A DNA stretch of 64,000 bases from an uncultured Collinsella sp. (GCA_958412345.1 CATYSO010000002.1:1-64000), one strand, 5' to 3'. Positions 8,609-23,855 are shown, counted from the first letter of the stretch. A program made the numbers and translations. The notes: generated from the letters alone by a model not told the origin.

Positions 8609-9268
8609 TTAGATATCTGATTGGGCACGGGTACCGAGGCGTTTCATGATGGCATGCCAGATCGGTGCGGGTAGCGCGGGCTTGACGCGCACCATCCCGT
8701 CGACATCGACGCTACCGGCATTGCCACCGCCAAGCAGCTGCGCATGCTCAATGGAGCAGCCCATGCGCACGGCGCCCACCAGCTTATCCATCGCTTCGGA
8801 AAACGGCCGACGCAGGAGCCCCATGCGTGGGGAATGACGAAGCGCCGCGATGCCGCTGCCGGTGTAGGCGATAACGCCGCCGCACCACGTTAGCCTGCGG
8901 AGTTCGCAAGCTTGGCGTAGACGCTCGATGAGCATGCGTGCCCCTTCGCTGCGCTCATAGGCGGCCCGGACGACAACATAGACGCGCGTTTCCGTGCCCC
9001 CAAGGCAATCAAGCGCCTGCTCTACGACGCTCATCGCCTCATCATCAAAGGCATCATCAACAGCGATCACCATGCCATCGACTACACCGGTGTCATTTGC
9101 CTTCAAGTTGACCGGGCGGGGGAGCACGGTGCCGGAAAGCTGTGCATAGGCGGCGATGGCATCCTGCAGGTCCCAGAGCAAAAACTCAAGATCGGCGCTA
9201 TCGGGAATACTGATATACGTAATGGTCTGCAACGTTTTTGGTACATCGCCGCGTGCGGTCGTCTCCAT
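8609..9268 (-). CDS. Flavodoxin-like fold protein, function unknown
   Basis: A 219-residue soluble protein. The middle part (VVRAAYERSEGARM, CGGVIAYTGSGIAAL, then a helix ending FSEAMDKLVGAV) follows the pattern of NADPH-dependent FMN reductase and flavodoxin-like proteins. The usual N-terminal phosphate-binding loop is not obvious, so flavin binding is uncertain. It ends with an APIWHAIMKRLG helix, as in several such proteins. The start on the minus strand follows GGAAAGGAGG. It is divergent from the aminotransferase gene across a 93-base gap. Confidence 0.55.
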   Translation of the reverse strand: METTARGDVPKTLQTITYISIPDSADLEFLLWDLQDAIAAYAQLSGTVLPRPVNLKANDTGVVDGMVIAVDDAFDDEAMSVVEQALDCLGGTETRVYVVVRAAYERSEGARMLIERLRQACELRRLTWCGGVIAYTGSGIAALRHSPRMGLLRRPFSEAMDKLVGAVRMGCSIEHAQLLGGGNAGSVDVDGMVRVKPALPAPIWHAIMKRLGTRAQSDI

Positions 9269-9361
9269 GCCGCCTCCTTTCCGGTTGGTTTCCGTTTAGG
9301 TTACACCGTCTGGCGGCGCCTCGCCGCGCTATCCTAGTGCAACCCTTACGAAAGGAATGCC

Positions 9362-10498
9362 ATGCGTCTGCCCATGAACACCTCGCTTGCCACGCTTAAG
9401 CCTTCTGGCATCCGCCGAATCAACGCGCTCGCTGCCCAGCACCCAGGATGCATTGCGCTCGCGCTCGGCGAGCCCGATTTTCCCACGCCCGACGTGATTA
9501 GCGCCGAGGTGACTGCTTCGTTGGACCGCGGCGACACGCACTATCCGCCCAATAATGGTCGTCCCGCCCTGCGCGGGGCGCTGTCTGCATATATGGGTGA
9601 CGCGGGCCTTACGTATTCTGCCGACGAGGTCATTCTGACCGACGGCGCGACCGAGGCTCTGTCGGCAACATTCATGGCTGTGCTCAACCCCGGCGACGAG
9701 GTCATTATCCCCACGCCGGCCTTTGGCCTGTACGAGAGCATTGTCGTGGCCAATCACGCCAAAGCGGTCTTTTTGGATACGGAGTCTGCGCAATTCCAGA
9801 TTGACGAAAACGCACTTCGTGCTTGCGTGACACCGGCGACCAAGGCCATCGTCATCTGCTCGCCCAACAATCCTACGGGCCGCATCCTCAACGCGGCATC
9901 GCTCGACGCCGTGGCGCGCGTGGCAGACCAGGCGGGCATCTACGTGGTCTGCGACGATGTGTACAACCGTCTGGTCTACGTGGATGGCTACGAGCGCTTT
10001 GCCCGGCGCCACCCGGAGCTACGCGAACAGACAGTAGTTATCGAGAGCTTCTCCAAACCCTGGGCCATGACCGGCTGGCGCTTGGGCTGGCTTGCGGCCG
10101 CAGAGCCCGTCATTGCCGAGATCGCAAAGGCCCATCAATATCTAGTATCGAGCGCCGTTTCCTTCGAGATGGACGCCGCAGCGCGAGCTCTGACCGTCGA
10201 CCCCACTCCCATGCTCAAAGTCTACCGAGCTCGCCGCGAACGTGTGCTCGCAGCCTTAGGCACCATGGGCCTCGACGTAGTGGAACCAGCCGGCGCCTTC
10301 TACGCCTTCCCCAGCATTAAACAGTACGGCTTAACCAGCGATGATTTCTGCATCAGAGCCATCAAAGAAGCAAACGTAGCCCTAGTCCCCGGCAACTGCT
10401 TCGGCACCGAAAGCCACATCCGCCTCAGCTACTGCGTCTCCGACCAAGATCTGGACGAAGGCCTCCGCCGCCTGTCCACCTTCATTTCAACCTTATAG
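9362..10498 (+). CDS. Class I/II PLP-dependent aminotransferase
   Basis: A 378-residue aspartate-aminotransferase-fold enzyme. Motifs: ALGEPDFPTPD near the N terminus, CSPNNPTGRI, CDDVYNRLVY with the PLP-binding Asp and Tyr, and SFSKPWAMTGWRLGW with the Schiff-base Lys. The C-terminal Arg for the substrate carboxylate lies in HIRLSYCVS. Length and motifs fit the AspC/PatA group; the amino acid substrate is not determined. From about 10180 on the codons shift toward A- and C-ending ones (TTA, GTA, CCA), unlike the first two thirds. A large palindromic element follows without a clear separate terminator. Confidence 0.87.
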   Translation: MRLPMNTSLATLKPSGIRRINALAAQHPGCIALALGEPDFPTPDVISAEVTASLDRGDTHYPPNNGRPALRGALSAYMGDAGLTYSADEVILTDGATEALSATFMAVLNPGDEVIIPTPAFGLYESIVVANHAKAVFLDTESAQFQIDENALRACVTPATKAIVICSPNNPTGRILNAASLDAVARVADQAGIYVVCDDVYNRLVYVDGYERFARRHPELREQTVVIESFSKPWAMTGWRLGWLAAAEPVIAEIAKAHQYLVSSAVSFEMDAAARALTVDPTPMLKVYRARRERVLAALGTMGLDVVEPAGAFYAFPSIKQYGLTSDDFCIRAIKEANVALVPGNCFGTESHIRLSYCVSDQDLDEGLRRLSTFISTL

Positions 10499-10523
10499 CC
10501 CAACGGGACGCAACGCATCAGCC

Positions 10524-10797
10524 CACCGACCCAAGCATTATGAGTGGGGGCGTCAGCCAACGAAAACCTGGGCTGCCCAAAGTCAACGCAGGCACGCGCC
10601 GCCGAAGGCCAGGCGCAAGGTTTTCGTAGATTCCGCACGAGCCGAAGAGCACTTAATGTACTCTTCGTGCGAGCCAGGACTTGACCGAGCGAAAACCTTG
10701 CGCCTGGCCTTCGGCGGCGCGACCGAGATGGTGGAATTGTGTACAGCCCGGTTTTCCGTTGACCGACGCCGGGGTCCCCGCCATAATACTTTCGGTT
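10524..10797. repeat. Nested palindromic element, family P2, copy 1 (upstream of rplJ)
   Basis: A perfect 32-bp inverted repeat (10595-10626 and 10690-10721) encloses a 63-nt core. Outside it, imperfect inverted similarity continues to about 10524 and 10797. The core holds a hairpin: CGCAC pairs with GTGCG, and GAAGAGCAC with GTACTCTTC around a TTAAT loop, followed by GAGCCAGGACT. The same core occurs at 23724-23788 with compensatory changes in the inner stem. Confidence 0.8.
10759..10787 (+). promoter_or_regulatory. Promoter of rplJ-rplL
   Basis: TTGACC at 10759-10764 and CATAAT at 10782-10787 with a 17-base spacer. It lies inside the right outer arm of the palindromic element. The left arm carries an inverted counterpart (TTGGCT and CATAAT read on the minus strand). 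Confidence 0.7.
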
Positions 10798-10810
10798 CAC
10801 GCACGAATCC

Positions 10811-10890
10811 GCTGCCAGAGACAGCCGGTGCAAACGGGCATCGCCCGCGAGCTTAATGGGGTATCCCGCCAGCCGAGGTGGTCGAGTAGA
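10811..10890 (+). promoter_or_regulatory. Ribosomal protein L10 leader
   Basis: GAGACAGCCGGTG, then GCTTAATGGGG and CCAGCCGAGGT, follow the order of conserved blocks in the known L10 leader that binds the L10(L12)4 complex. It lies between the rplJ promoter and the attenuator. Autoregulation is inferred from the family. Confidence 0.75.
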
Positions 10891-10901
10891 TATGTCTTCT
10901 C

Positions 10902-10938
10902 GCCCCCGTCGCTCATGCAGCGCGGGGGCTTTCTTTTT
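10902..10938 (+). terminator. Attenuator in the rplJ leader
   Basis: GCCCCCG and CGGGGGC, extended by CGCT/AGCG, form a strong stem followed by CTTTCTTTTT. It sits after the L10 leader and 66 bases before the rplJ ATG, the expected place for L10-controlled termination. Confidence 0.75.
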
Positions 10939-11003
10939 GGACATGCCCCCGTCACGTCCTTGTGGCGGACCGTGCCCGGAAAGAATTCGAGGAGGTGTAA
11001 TTC

Positions 11004-11525
11004 ATGCCCCAGCAGTACAAAATCGACAAGGTTGCAGAGATCGAGTCCCGTATCGCCGAGAACGCCGGTCTGTTCGTCGTCAACTACAACGGTCTGACGG
11101 TTAAGCAGGCTCAGGAGCTGCGTCATCAGCTTCGCGAGTGCGGCGCCGAGATGAAGGTCTACAAGAACAACCTGGTCAAGATCGCCCTCAAGAACCAGGA
11201 GCAGCCCGAGATCGACGAGATCCTCGCCGGCCCCGTCGCTTATGTCTTCTACGAGACCGAGCCGGTCGAGGCCGCTAAGGCCCTTAAGGACTTCTCCGCT
11301 AATTCCAAGGGTGTCCTTGAGATCAAGGGTGGTATCTCCGACGGCAAGGCCGTTTCCGCTGATGATGTTAAGGCTATCGCCGAGCTGCCCACCAAGGATC
11401 AGCTTCTCGGCCAGATCGCCGGTCTCATCTCCGGTTTCGCTCGCGACATCGCTGTCTGCGTCAACGGCGTTTCCTCTGGTCTCGCTCGTTCGATCCAGCA
11501 GGTCTCCGAGCAGAAGGCGGCCTAG
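11004..11525 (+). CDS. rplJ: 50S ribosomal protein L10
   Basis: A 173-residue stalk base protein that carries the L7/L12 dimers and binds 23S rRNA near the GTPase centre. The N-terminal KVAEIESRIAENAGLFVVNYNGLTV region and the C-terminal helix that anchors L7/L12 are as expected. ATG 11004 follows GGAGGTG. First gene of the rplJ-rplL unit, behind its own leader and attenuator. rplK and rplA, often just upstream, are not present here. Confidence 0.97.
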   Translation: MPQQYKIDKVAEIESRIAENAGLFVVNYNGLTVKQAQELRHQLRECGAEMKVYKNNLVKIALKNQEQPEIDEILAGPVAYVFYETEPVEAAKALKDFSANSKGVLEIKGGISDGKAVSADDVKAIAELPTKDQLLGQIAGLISGFARDIAVCVNGVSSGLARSIQQVSEQKAA

Positions 11526-11627
11526 TCGCTGTTTTCACCCGCGGCGGCAACGCCGCACCCCTGGCGCATTCGCGCCGTGTTTTAACTGATCTCCGTGCAC
11601 AGACACGGAAACCGAAAGGACTTAGAA

Positions 11628-12005
11628 ATGGCTAAGCTTACCACCGATGAGATCATCGATGCTCTTAAGGAAATGACCCTTCTCGAGGCTTCCGAGCTCG
11701 TCAAGGCTATCGAGGACACCTTCGGCGTTTCCGCCGCTGCTCCTGCCGCTGTTGTCGCCGCTCCTGCTGCTGGCGCTGCCGAGGCCGAGGAGAAGACCGA
11801 GTTTGACGTCGTGCTCGAGGGCTTCGGCGACAACAAGATCCAGGTCATCAAGGCCGTCCGTGAGCTCACCAGCCTTGGCCTGAAGGAGGCCAAGGAGGTC
11901 GTCGAGGGCGCTCCCAAGGCTGTTCTCGAGGGTGCCAAGAAGGAGGACGCCGAGGCTGCCAAGGAGAAGCTCGAGGCTGCTGGCGCTGCTGTCACCCTCA
12001 AGTAA
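11628..12005 (+). CDS. rplL: 50S ribosomal protein L7/L12
   Basis: A 125-residue stalk protein that recruits translation factors. It shows the N-terminal dimerisation domain, an Ala-rich hinge (residues 36-58) and the C-terminal domain with [23 protein letters not shown] 11628 follows GAAAGGA; an upstream in-frame ATG at 11595 would add an unrelated tail. The 102-base spacer after rplJ contains a GCGGCG/CGCCGC hairpin (about 11542-11557). A strong terminator follows. Confidence 0.97.
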   Translation: MAKLTTDEIIDALKEMTLLEASELVKAIEDTFGVSAAAPAAVVAAPAAGAAEAEEKTEFDVVLEGFGDNKIQVIKAVRELTSLGLKEAKEVVEGAPKAVLEGAKKEDAEAAKEKLEAAGAAVTLK

Positions 12006-12033
12006 TCAGGCTTTCTTGCCAGATTTCTTTGCA

Positions 12034-12066
12034 GACGGGGCTCGCTATGCGAGTCCCGTCTTTTGT
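12034..12066 (+). terminator. Terminator after rplL
   Basis: GACGGGGCTCG and CGAGTCCCGTC pair around CTATG (12034-12060), followed by TTTTGTGTTTT. Confidence 0.85.
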
Positions 12067-12318
12067 GTTTTAGCCCCTCATTCCCATTGCTCGACACGCA
12101 GAACGCCGCCGTCTTCGCCGTGCCAATCCCGTTACCGCTGGGGCCAAAAATTGCACCATTCGACCAATAATTTGCGTTGACCTGCTGAAGAATTGCGTTT
12201 GCCTTACGGCGACGGATGTCTCCGGCGGTAAGATACTCCGGTATCGCAATTTGGTCTGCGGCCGCTGTGTCGCACGCACAGGGCGCATTCTGCGCCTGCG
12301 AAAGGATCCTTGAATAAC
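12067..12318. other. Spacer between rplL and galU
   Basis: No gene is supported here. A TTGACC at 12177 could be a -35 element, but no good -10 follows at the right spacing. GAAAGGA before galU is its ribosome binding site. Confidence 0.4.
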
Positions 12319-13224
12319 ATGAAGGCAATCATCCCCGCCGCCGGTCTCGGCACGCGTTTTCTGCCTGGCACTAAATGCACGCCTAAAGAGATGCTGCCGG
12401 TGCTCGACAAGCCGGTCATTCAGTATGTCGTTGAGGAGGCACTCGACCCCGAGGAGGTCGACGACGCCATCATCGTTACCTCTCCCGGTAAGCCCGAGCT
12501 GCTGAGCTACTTCCAGCCCGATCGCTCGCTCGAGAATCTGCTGCGCGAGCGCGGTAAGGATGCTTACGCCGACGCTGTTGCCCACGCGGGCGGCATGCCG
12601 GTCGACTTCCGTTATCAGTACGAGCCCAAGGGCCTCGGTCATGCCATTCGCTCTGCTGCCGACGCCGTGGCAGGGGAGAACTTCCTGGTTCTTCTGGGCG
12701 ACTACGTTGTGCCTAACCGTGACATCTGCGACAAGATGCTTGCCGTTTCCAAGGAGCACGGTGGCGCTTCGGTTATCGCCGTTGCCGCGTGCGCTCCCGA
12801 GGAAGTCAGCCGCTATGGTGTCATCGCTGGCGATCGTGTTGGCTCGCTCGAGGGTTTTGAGGACGCCGGCGACGCAGAGCCGGGCGCTGTCTGGCGCATC
12901 GGCGGTCTGGTCGAGAAGCCTGCTCCCGAGGCGGCTCCGTCCAACCTGTACATCGTCGGTCGCTATCTGCTGAGCCCGCTGGTCATGGACCTGCTCGCCG
13001 ATCAGCAGGCCGGCAAGGGCGGCGAGATCCAGCTTACCGACGCCATGGCCCGCTCGCTCGACCGCGAGGCTATGTACGCTGTCGTCATCGACCCGCTCTC
13101 GGGCTACGACACCGGCACGCCCTCTGGTTGGATGGCCACCAACGCCCTCATGGCCGCAAGCGATCCTCGCTTTGCCAGCGCCTTCTGGGACGCCATCGAC
13201 GAGCGCGGCGGTCTAAAACGTTAA
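12319..13224 (+). CDS. galU: UTP-glucose-1-phosphate uridylyltransferase
   Basis: Makes UDP-glucose from UTP and glucose 1-phosphate for glycan and glycolipid synthesis. The N terminus has the nucleotidyltransferase signature AAGLGTRFLPGTK followed by PKEMLPV, then EPKGLGHAI, LLGDYVV and GGLVEKP. From ATG 12319 it is 301 residues, the usual GalU length; a TTG at 12310 is an alternative start but is too close to the AAAGGA site. It stands between rplL and rpoB, where many bacteria have nothing, and is bounded by terminators on both sides. Confidence 0.95.
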   Translation: MKAIIPAAGLGTRFLPGTKCTPKEMLPVLDKPVIQYVVEEALDPEEVDDAIIVTSPGKPELLSYFQPDRSLENLLRERGKDAYADAVAHAGGMPVDFRYQYEPKGLGHAIRSAADAVAGENFLVLLGDYVVPNRDICDKMLAVSKEHGGASVIAVAACAPEEVSRYGVIAGDRVGSLEGFEDAGDAEPGAVWRIGGLVEKPAPEAAPSNLYIVGRYLLSPLVMDLLADQQAGKGGEIQLTDAMARSLDREAMYAVVIDPLSGYDTGTPSGWMATNALMAASDPRFASAFWDAIDERGGLKR

Positions 13225-13261
13225 CGCGGTTTTACCAAACCGCGTAACGGCTCGACGCTGC

Positions 13262-13361
13262 ACGGGCATCAGAGCGACAATTTGCCATTCAAAGAGGGCG
13301 GCATGACCAGAAGGTCAATGCCGTCCTCTTTTCATGTCAACTTGTTCGCTCTGATGCCCGT
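13262..13361. terminator. Nested palindrome with shared-core terminator, family P1, copy 1
   Basis: Outer arms 13262-13280 and 13342-13361 pair with one bulge. Inside, AAAGAGGGCGGCAT (13291-13304) pairs with ATGCCGTCCTCTTT (13318-13331), with GACC-AGAA-GGTC at the tip. An A tract on the left and a T tract on the right make it a likely bidirectional terminator for galU. The tip and flanks (CATGACCARAAGGTCAATG) recur after rpoC. Confidence 0.75.
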
Positions 13362-13406
13362 TCGCTGTCAGCCCTCTACCTGCTGATCTGTCATGGCTGA
13401 AACGGT

Positions 13407-13440
13407 ACGGGTGCGGACTTCGGTCTGCACCCGTTTTTTA
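13407..13440 (+). terminator. Intrinsic terminator upstream of rpoB
   Basis: ACGGGTGC (13407-13414) pairs with GCACCCGT (13427-13434), followed by a six-T run. With the element just upstream it isolates rpoB from galU transcription. Confidence 0.8.
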
Positions 13441-13482
13441 TAAGAGCTGCGATTACTGGCTCTCCGTTCACAGAAAATATAT

Positions 13483-13494
13483 GAACAGATGTTC
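13483..13494. promoter_or_regulatory. LexA-like box upstream of rpoB
   Basis: GAACAGATGTTC matches the Gram-positive SOS box GAAC-N4-GTTC and sits in an AT-rich, roughly symmetrical stretch. It lies about 90 bases before the rpoB promoter. A chance match is possible. Confidence 0.35.
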
Positions 13495-13572
13495 GATACA
13501 TATATATCTACCTGCATCTTTTCTGTCTAATAACTTTGCTACTCCAAAAACTCAATCGCGTCAAGGCTTTTC

Positions 13573-13600
13573 TTGCCCAACGGTCGGTACCTGATAAACT
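13573..13600 (+). promoter_or_regulatory. Putative rpoBC promoter
   Basis: TTGCCC at 13573-13578 and TAAACT at 13595-13600 with a 16-base spacer. The rpoB start is 73 bases downstream. Confidence 0.45.
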
Positions 13601-13673
13601 ATTAGGTTGCGATAACTGGCGAAGCTATGCCTCGCCAACCCACCGAGCATTTCCGTGAAGGAGGAAAAACCTG

Positions 13674-17165
<3,492 letters not shown>

Positions 17166-17171
17166 TTGACT

Positions 17172-21650
<4,479 letters not shown>

Positions 21651-21656
21651 CTAGTT

Positions 21657-21678
21657 CCGCCGTTCTAACGAACGGCGG
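21657..21678 (+). terminator. Hairpin directly after rpoC
   Basis: CCGCCGTT and AACGGCGG pair immediately after the rpoC stop. No T tract follows, so it may mainly stabilise the mRNA end. The main terminator is the next element. Confidence 0.45.
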
Positions 21679-21695
21679 CGACCTCCGTCGCTGCG

Positions 21696-21796
21696 CGGCC
21701 CCCAGAGCTACAATCTGTCATTCAAAAGGCAGGGCATGACCAAAAGGTCAATGCCCTGCCTTTTTCATGCCACCTTGTACGCTCTGGGGGGGCGCT
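21696..21796. terminator. Nested palindrome with shared-core terminator, family P1, copy 2
   Basis: Outer arms around GGCCCCCAGAGC and GCTCTGGGGGGGC pair. Inside, AAAAGGCAGGGCAT (21724-21737) pairs perfectly with ATGCCCTGCCTTTT (21751-21764), with GACC-AAAA-GGTC at the tip. Compared with copy 1 at 13262 the tip is conserved and the stem sequence differs but still pairs. Likely bidirectional terminator of rpoBC. Confidence 0.78.
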
Positions 21797-21832
21797 CGCT
21801 TGCGTATGCTCAACCTGTTGCGTTCCATTGGT

Positions 21833-21877
21833 CCCCTGCCAATAAGGGACAGGTTTATTTTGATAGGTTTTTCCTGC
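21833..21877 (-). repeat. Short repeat, family P4, copy 1 (inverted)
   Basis: Read on the minus strand it contains AAAATAAACCTGTCCCTTAT followed by TGGCAGG. Copies in plus orientation lie at 23620-23663 and 59688-59734. This copy and the one at 23620 flank the ECF sigma module as inverted repeats. Confidence 0.7.
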
Positions 21878-21961
21878 AGGAATTTGAAACATTTCGTCCG
21901 GTAAGAGCGTATCTATGGTGAGGGCCTCATCGAGAATCATTACCGTCACCGGGAGGTGATT

Positions 21962-22480
21962 ATGGAAGAACAAGCTTTTAGACAGGCGGTTGAAGATCAC
22001 CGGGATGTCGTGTTTCGAATCGCGTTGACGTACCTGCGTGATCGCGCCGACGCCGACGATGTCGCTCAAGACGTCTTTCTGAAGTTACTCAAAAACGATG
22101 CGCAATTTGAAAGCTGGGAACATCTTCGTCGATGGCTTATCCGGGTCACGATCAATGAATGCAAATCTCTCTTTCGAAAGCCATGGAGGCGTGTGGAGGA
22201 TATTGAGAACCTGGCCGATTCGCTTTCGGCGGCGCAGGATGAGACCAAGGCGGTCCTGTCAGACGTTATGCGACTTCCGGAGCGATTCCGTGTCCCCATC
22301 GTGCTCTATTACTATCTGGGCTTTTCGACCTCAGAGATTGCCGAGTTGTTGCATGTACCAGCCGCGACCGTTCGAACGCGTTTAGCTCGCGGCAGATCGA
22401 AACTCAAGTTCATCCTAGAGGAGGGCGACCGTGAAATCCAATCAAATCAAGCAGGCCTTCGAGTCCGTCCAAGCCGATAG
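21962..22480 (+). CDS. ECF-type RNA polymerase sigma factor
   Basis: A 172-residue group 4 sigma factor. Region 2 is seen in VFRIALTYLRDRADADDVAQDVFLKLL and region 4 in LPERFRVPIVLYYYLGFSTSEIAELL followed by a helix-turn-helix (PAATVRTRLARGRSKL). Regions 1 and 3 are missing, as in the class. ATG 21962 follows GGGAGGTGA. The last 50 bases overlap the next gene, so the pair is translationally coupled. Codon use is less G+C-rich at third positions than in the flanking RNA polymerase and ribosomal genes, consistent with separate origin. Target promoters are unknown. Confidence 0.9.
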   Translation: MEEQAFRQAVEDHRDVVFRIALTYLRDRADADDVAQDVFLKLLKNDAQFESWEHLRRWLIRVTINECKSLFRKPWRRVEDIENLADSLSAAQDETKAVLSDVMRLPERFRVPIVLYYYLGFSTSEIAELLHVPAATVRTRLARGRSKLKFILEEGDREIQSNQAGLRVRPSR

Positions 22481-23507
22481 CGATCTTGCTGACCGTGTTC
22501 TTTATGCCGCTGCTGGTGAGCCGCTTCGCCGAAAGGGTCACGCGAAGCCTCTGTATGTTGCCGTGATCGGATGCCTTGCCGGAGTGCTGGCGACCGGAGG
22601 GGTCGCCTACGCCGTTGTCAATTCCGGCTATTTTGCCTCAGCCTGGGGAAACCACGGCAATGGGGATTCCATTACCTGGACCAACGGTGGCTCATCGGGG
22701 ACTAAATACACCTACACCAGAGAGTTTGGTGATGGCATCGCGCCCCAAAGCCTGGAGGGTGCAGTCCAGAAGGTTAATCTGTCCGTCGAGGGTAACGGTT
22801 ATACGCTCGATATCCATGAGATGGCTATCGATCAAAACGGCTGCGGCGCCGTGACGTTTACGTTGTCCAATCCAAATGGAGTTAACTGCTACAAGCCGGC
22901 AGCAGAGATCGGCGAACTTGTTCTTTATGGTGAAGAAGAACAGGGCATCGGCACACCCGATATGAAGTTCGGCGAGGAATGGGCTGACACACGCTGCACC
23001 ATTGATAAGGACACATCAAGCGATACTGTCATTAATGGCACGATGTACTTTGCTTCTATGGATCGCGAGCGAGGTTTTCAACATGCGGTCACCTGGAATA
23101 TCTCGTGGACCGAGGGCGAAGGCGAGGATGCGAAGCCGTTCGAGGCATCGACGCCCGAGTTTAGCGTTGGAGCGTACGCCGATACAAAGGAACTCCGCTC
23201 CGATGACTCGACTCTTGAGATTAGCCCGTTTTCCATCCAGACGCACATCGATGATCTGGGCTATGAAGCAGTTGATAATAAGCTGACCGTCAGCTACAAG
23301 GATGGATCGGAGCAGACTATCGAAGATGACGACGCAGGGGTGTTCAACTTATATTTTTCTTATGCGCGCAATAGCGGAGAGAACATCTGGGTGCCAACGA
23401 AGTTGATTGATGTCGACCAAGTGGTCTCAGTAACGCTTGAGGGCACGAGGTGCACGTCAACAGGAGAGACCGAAACAGAAGTACCCTTTACCATCGTCTA
23501 TTTGTAA
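22431..23507 (+). CDS. Membrane-anchored partner of the ECF sigma factor (DUF4179-like)
   Basis: A 358-residue protein with a short cytoplasmic N terminus (about 40 residues), one membrane segment (about 43-66, YVAVIGCLAGVLATGGVAYAVV) and a large exported, beta-rich domain. This layout and the overlap with the sigma gene suggest an anti-sigma or stress-sensing role, inferred from context. No zinc-binding anti-sigma motif (HxxxCxxC) is seen in the cytoplasmic part. GTG 22431 follows GAGGAGGG. The tail domain resembles DUF4179 proteins of Gram-positive bacteria, with moderate certainty. Confidence 0.65.
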   Translation: MKSNQIKQAFESVQADSDLADRVLYAAAGEPLRRKGHAKPLYVAVIGCLAGVLATGGVAYAVVNSGYFASAWGNHGNGDSITWTNGGSSGTKYTYTREFGDGIAPQSLEGAVQKVNLSVEGNGYTLDIHEMAIDQNGCGAVTFTLSNPNGVNCYKPAAEIGELVLYGEEEQGIGTPDMKFGEEWADTRCTIDKDTSSDTVINGTMYFASMDRERGFQHAVTWNISWTEGEGEDAKPFEASTPEFSVGAYADTKELRSDDSTLEISPFSIQTHIDDLGYEAVDNKLTVSYKDGSEQTIEDDDAGVFNLYFSYARNSGENIWVPTKLIDVDQVVSVTLEGTRCTSTGETETEVPFTIVYL

Positions 23508-23514
23508 GATTTGG

Positions 23515-23547
23515 GGCCGCTTCCTACTAGGGGAAGCGGCCTCTTTT
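23515..23547 (+). terminator. Terminator after the sigma/membrane protein pair
   Basis: GGCCGCTTCC (23515-23524) pairs with GGAAGCGGCC (23532-23541), followed by TCTTTT. Confidence 0.85.
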
Positions 23548-23619
23548 GCGTTAAATGGAAACGCCGCCGATTTCCATGCGACAGATGAGAGCAGATTACC
23601 GCTGGAGCGCGACGTTTCC

Positions 23620-23663
23620 CCAGATAAAACCGACCAAAATAAACCTGTCCCTTTTTGGCAGGG
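23620..23663 (+). repeat. Short repeat, family P4, copy 2
   Basis: Contains CCAAAATAAACCTGTCCCTT followed by TTTGGCAGG. It is preceded by CCAGATAAAA, as is the copy at 59688. Confidence 0.75.
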
Positions 23664-23686
23664 AACGTTGCCCCGACGAACACGTC

Positions 23687-23825
23687 GGATTCCCGGGCCG
23701 GGTGGCACAGGGGTTAAGTTTGTCGCGAGTTCCGCACGAGCCGGAGGCCACTTAATGTGGCCTCCGTGCGAGCCAGGACTGTAGAGCAGCAAACTTAACC
23801 CCGGGGCCGCCCGGCCCGGGAATCC
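23687..23825. repeat. Nested palindromic element, family P2, copy 2 (upstream of rpsL)
   Basis: 37-nt arms (23687-23723 and 23789-23825) are inverted copies with a few mismatches. They enclose a core at 23724-23788 that matches the core upstream of rplJ. The inner stem is GGAGGCCAC with GTGGCCTCC, where copy 1 has GAAGAGCAC with GTACTCTTC. Loop TTAAT, the CGCAC/GTGCG pair and GAGCCAGGACT are unchanged. The arm sequences of the two copies are unrelated. Confidence 0.8.
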
Positions 23826-23855
23826 GCCCCCGCGCACAGGAGGGGATTCCTTTTG
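23818..23855 (+). terminator. Terminator-like hairpin before the rpsL promoter
   Basis: GGAATCC pairs with GGATTCC, helped by a CCCC/GGGG block, followed by TTTTGTGT. The left strand is shared with the right arm of the P2 element, so the two structures exclude each other. Confidence 0.5.

Noticed and set aside
10523..10800. Insertion sequence at the long inverted repeat before rplJ
   Set aside because: No transposase frame lies between the arms and no target duplication was seen.
12310..12318. TTG start for galU
   Set aside because: It lies only three bases after the AAAGGA site; the ATG at 12319 is more likely.
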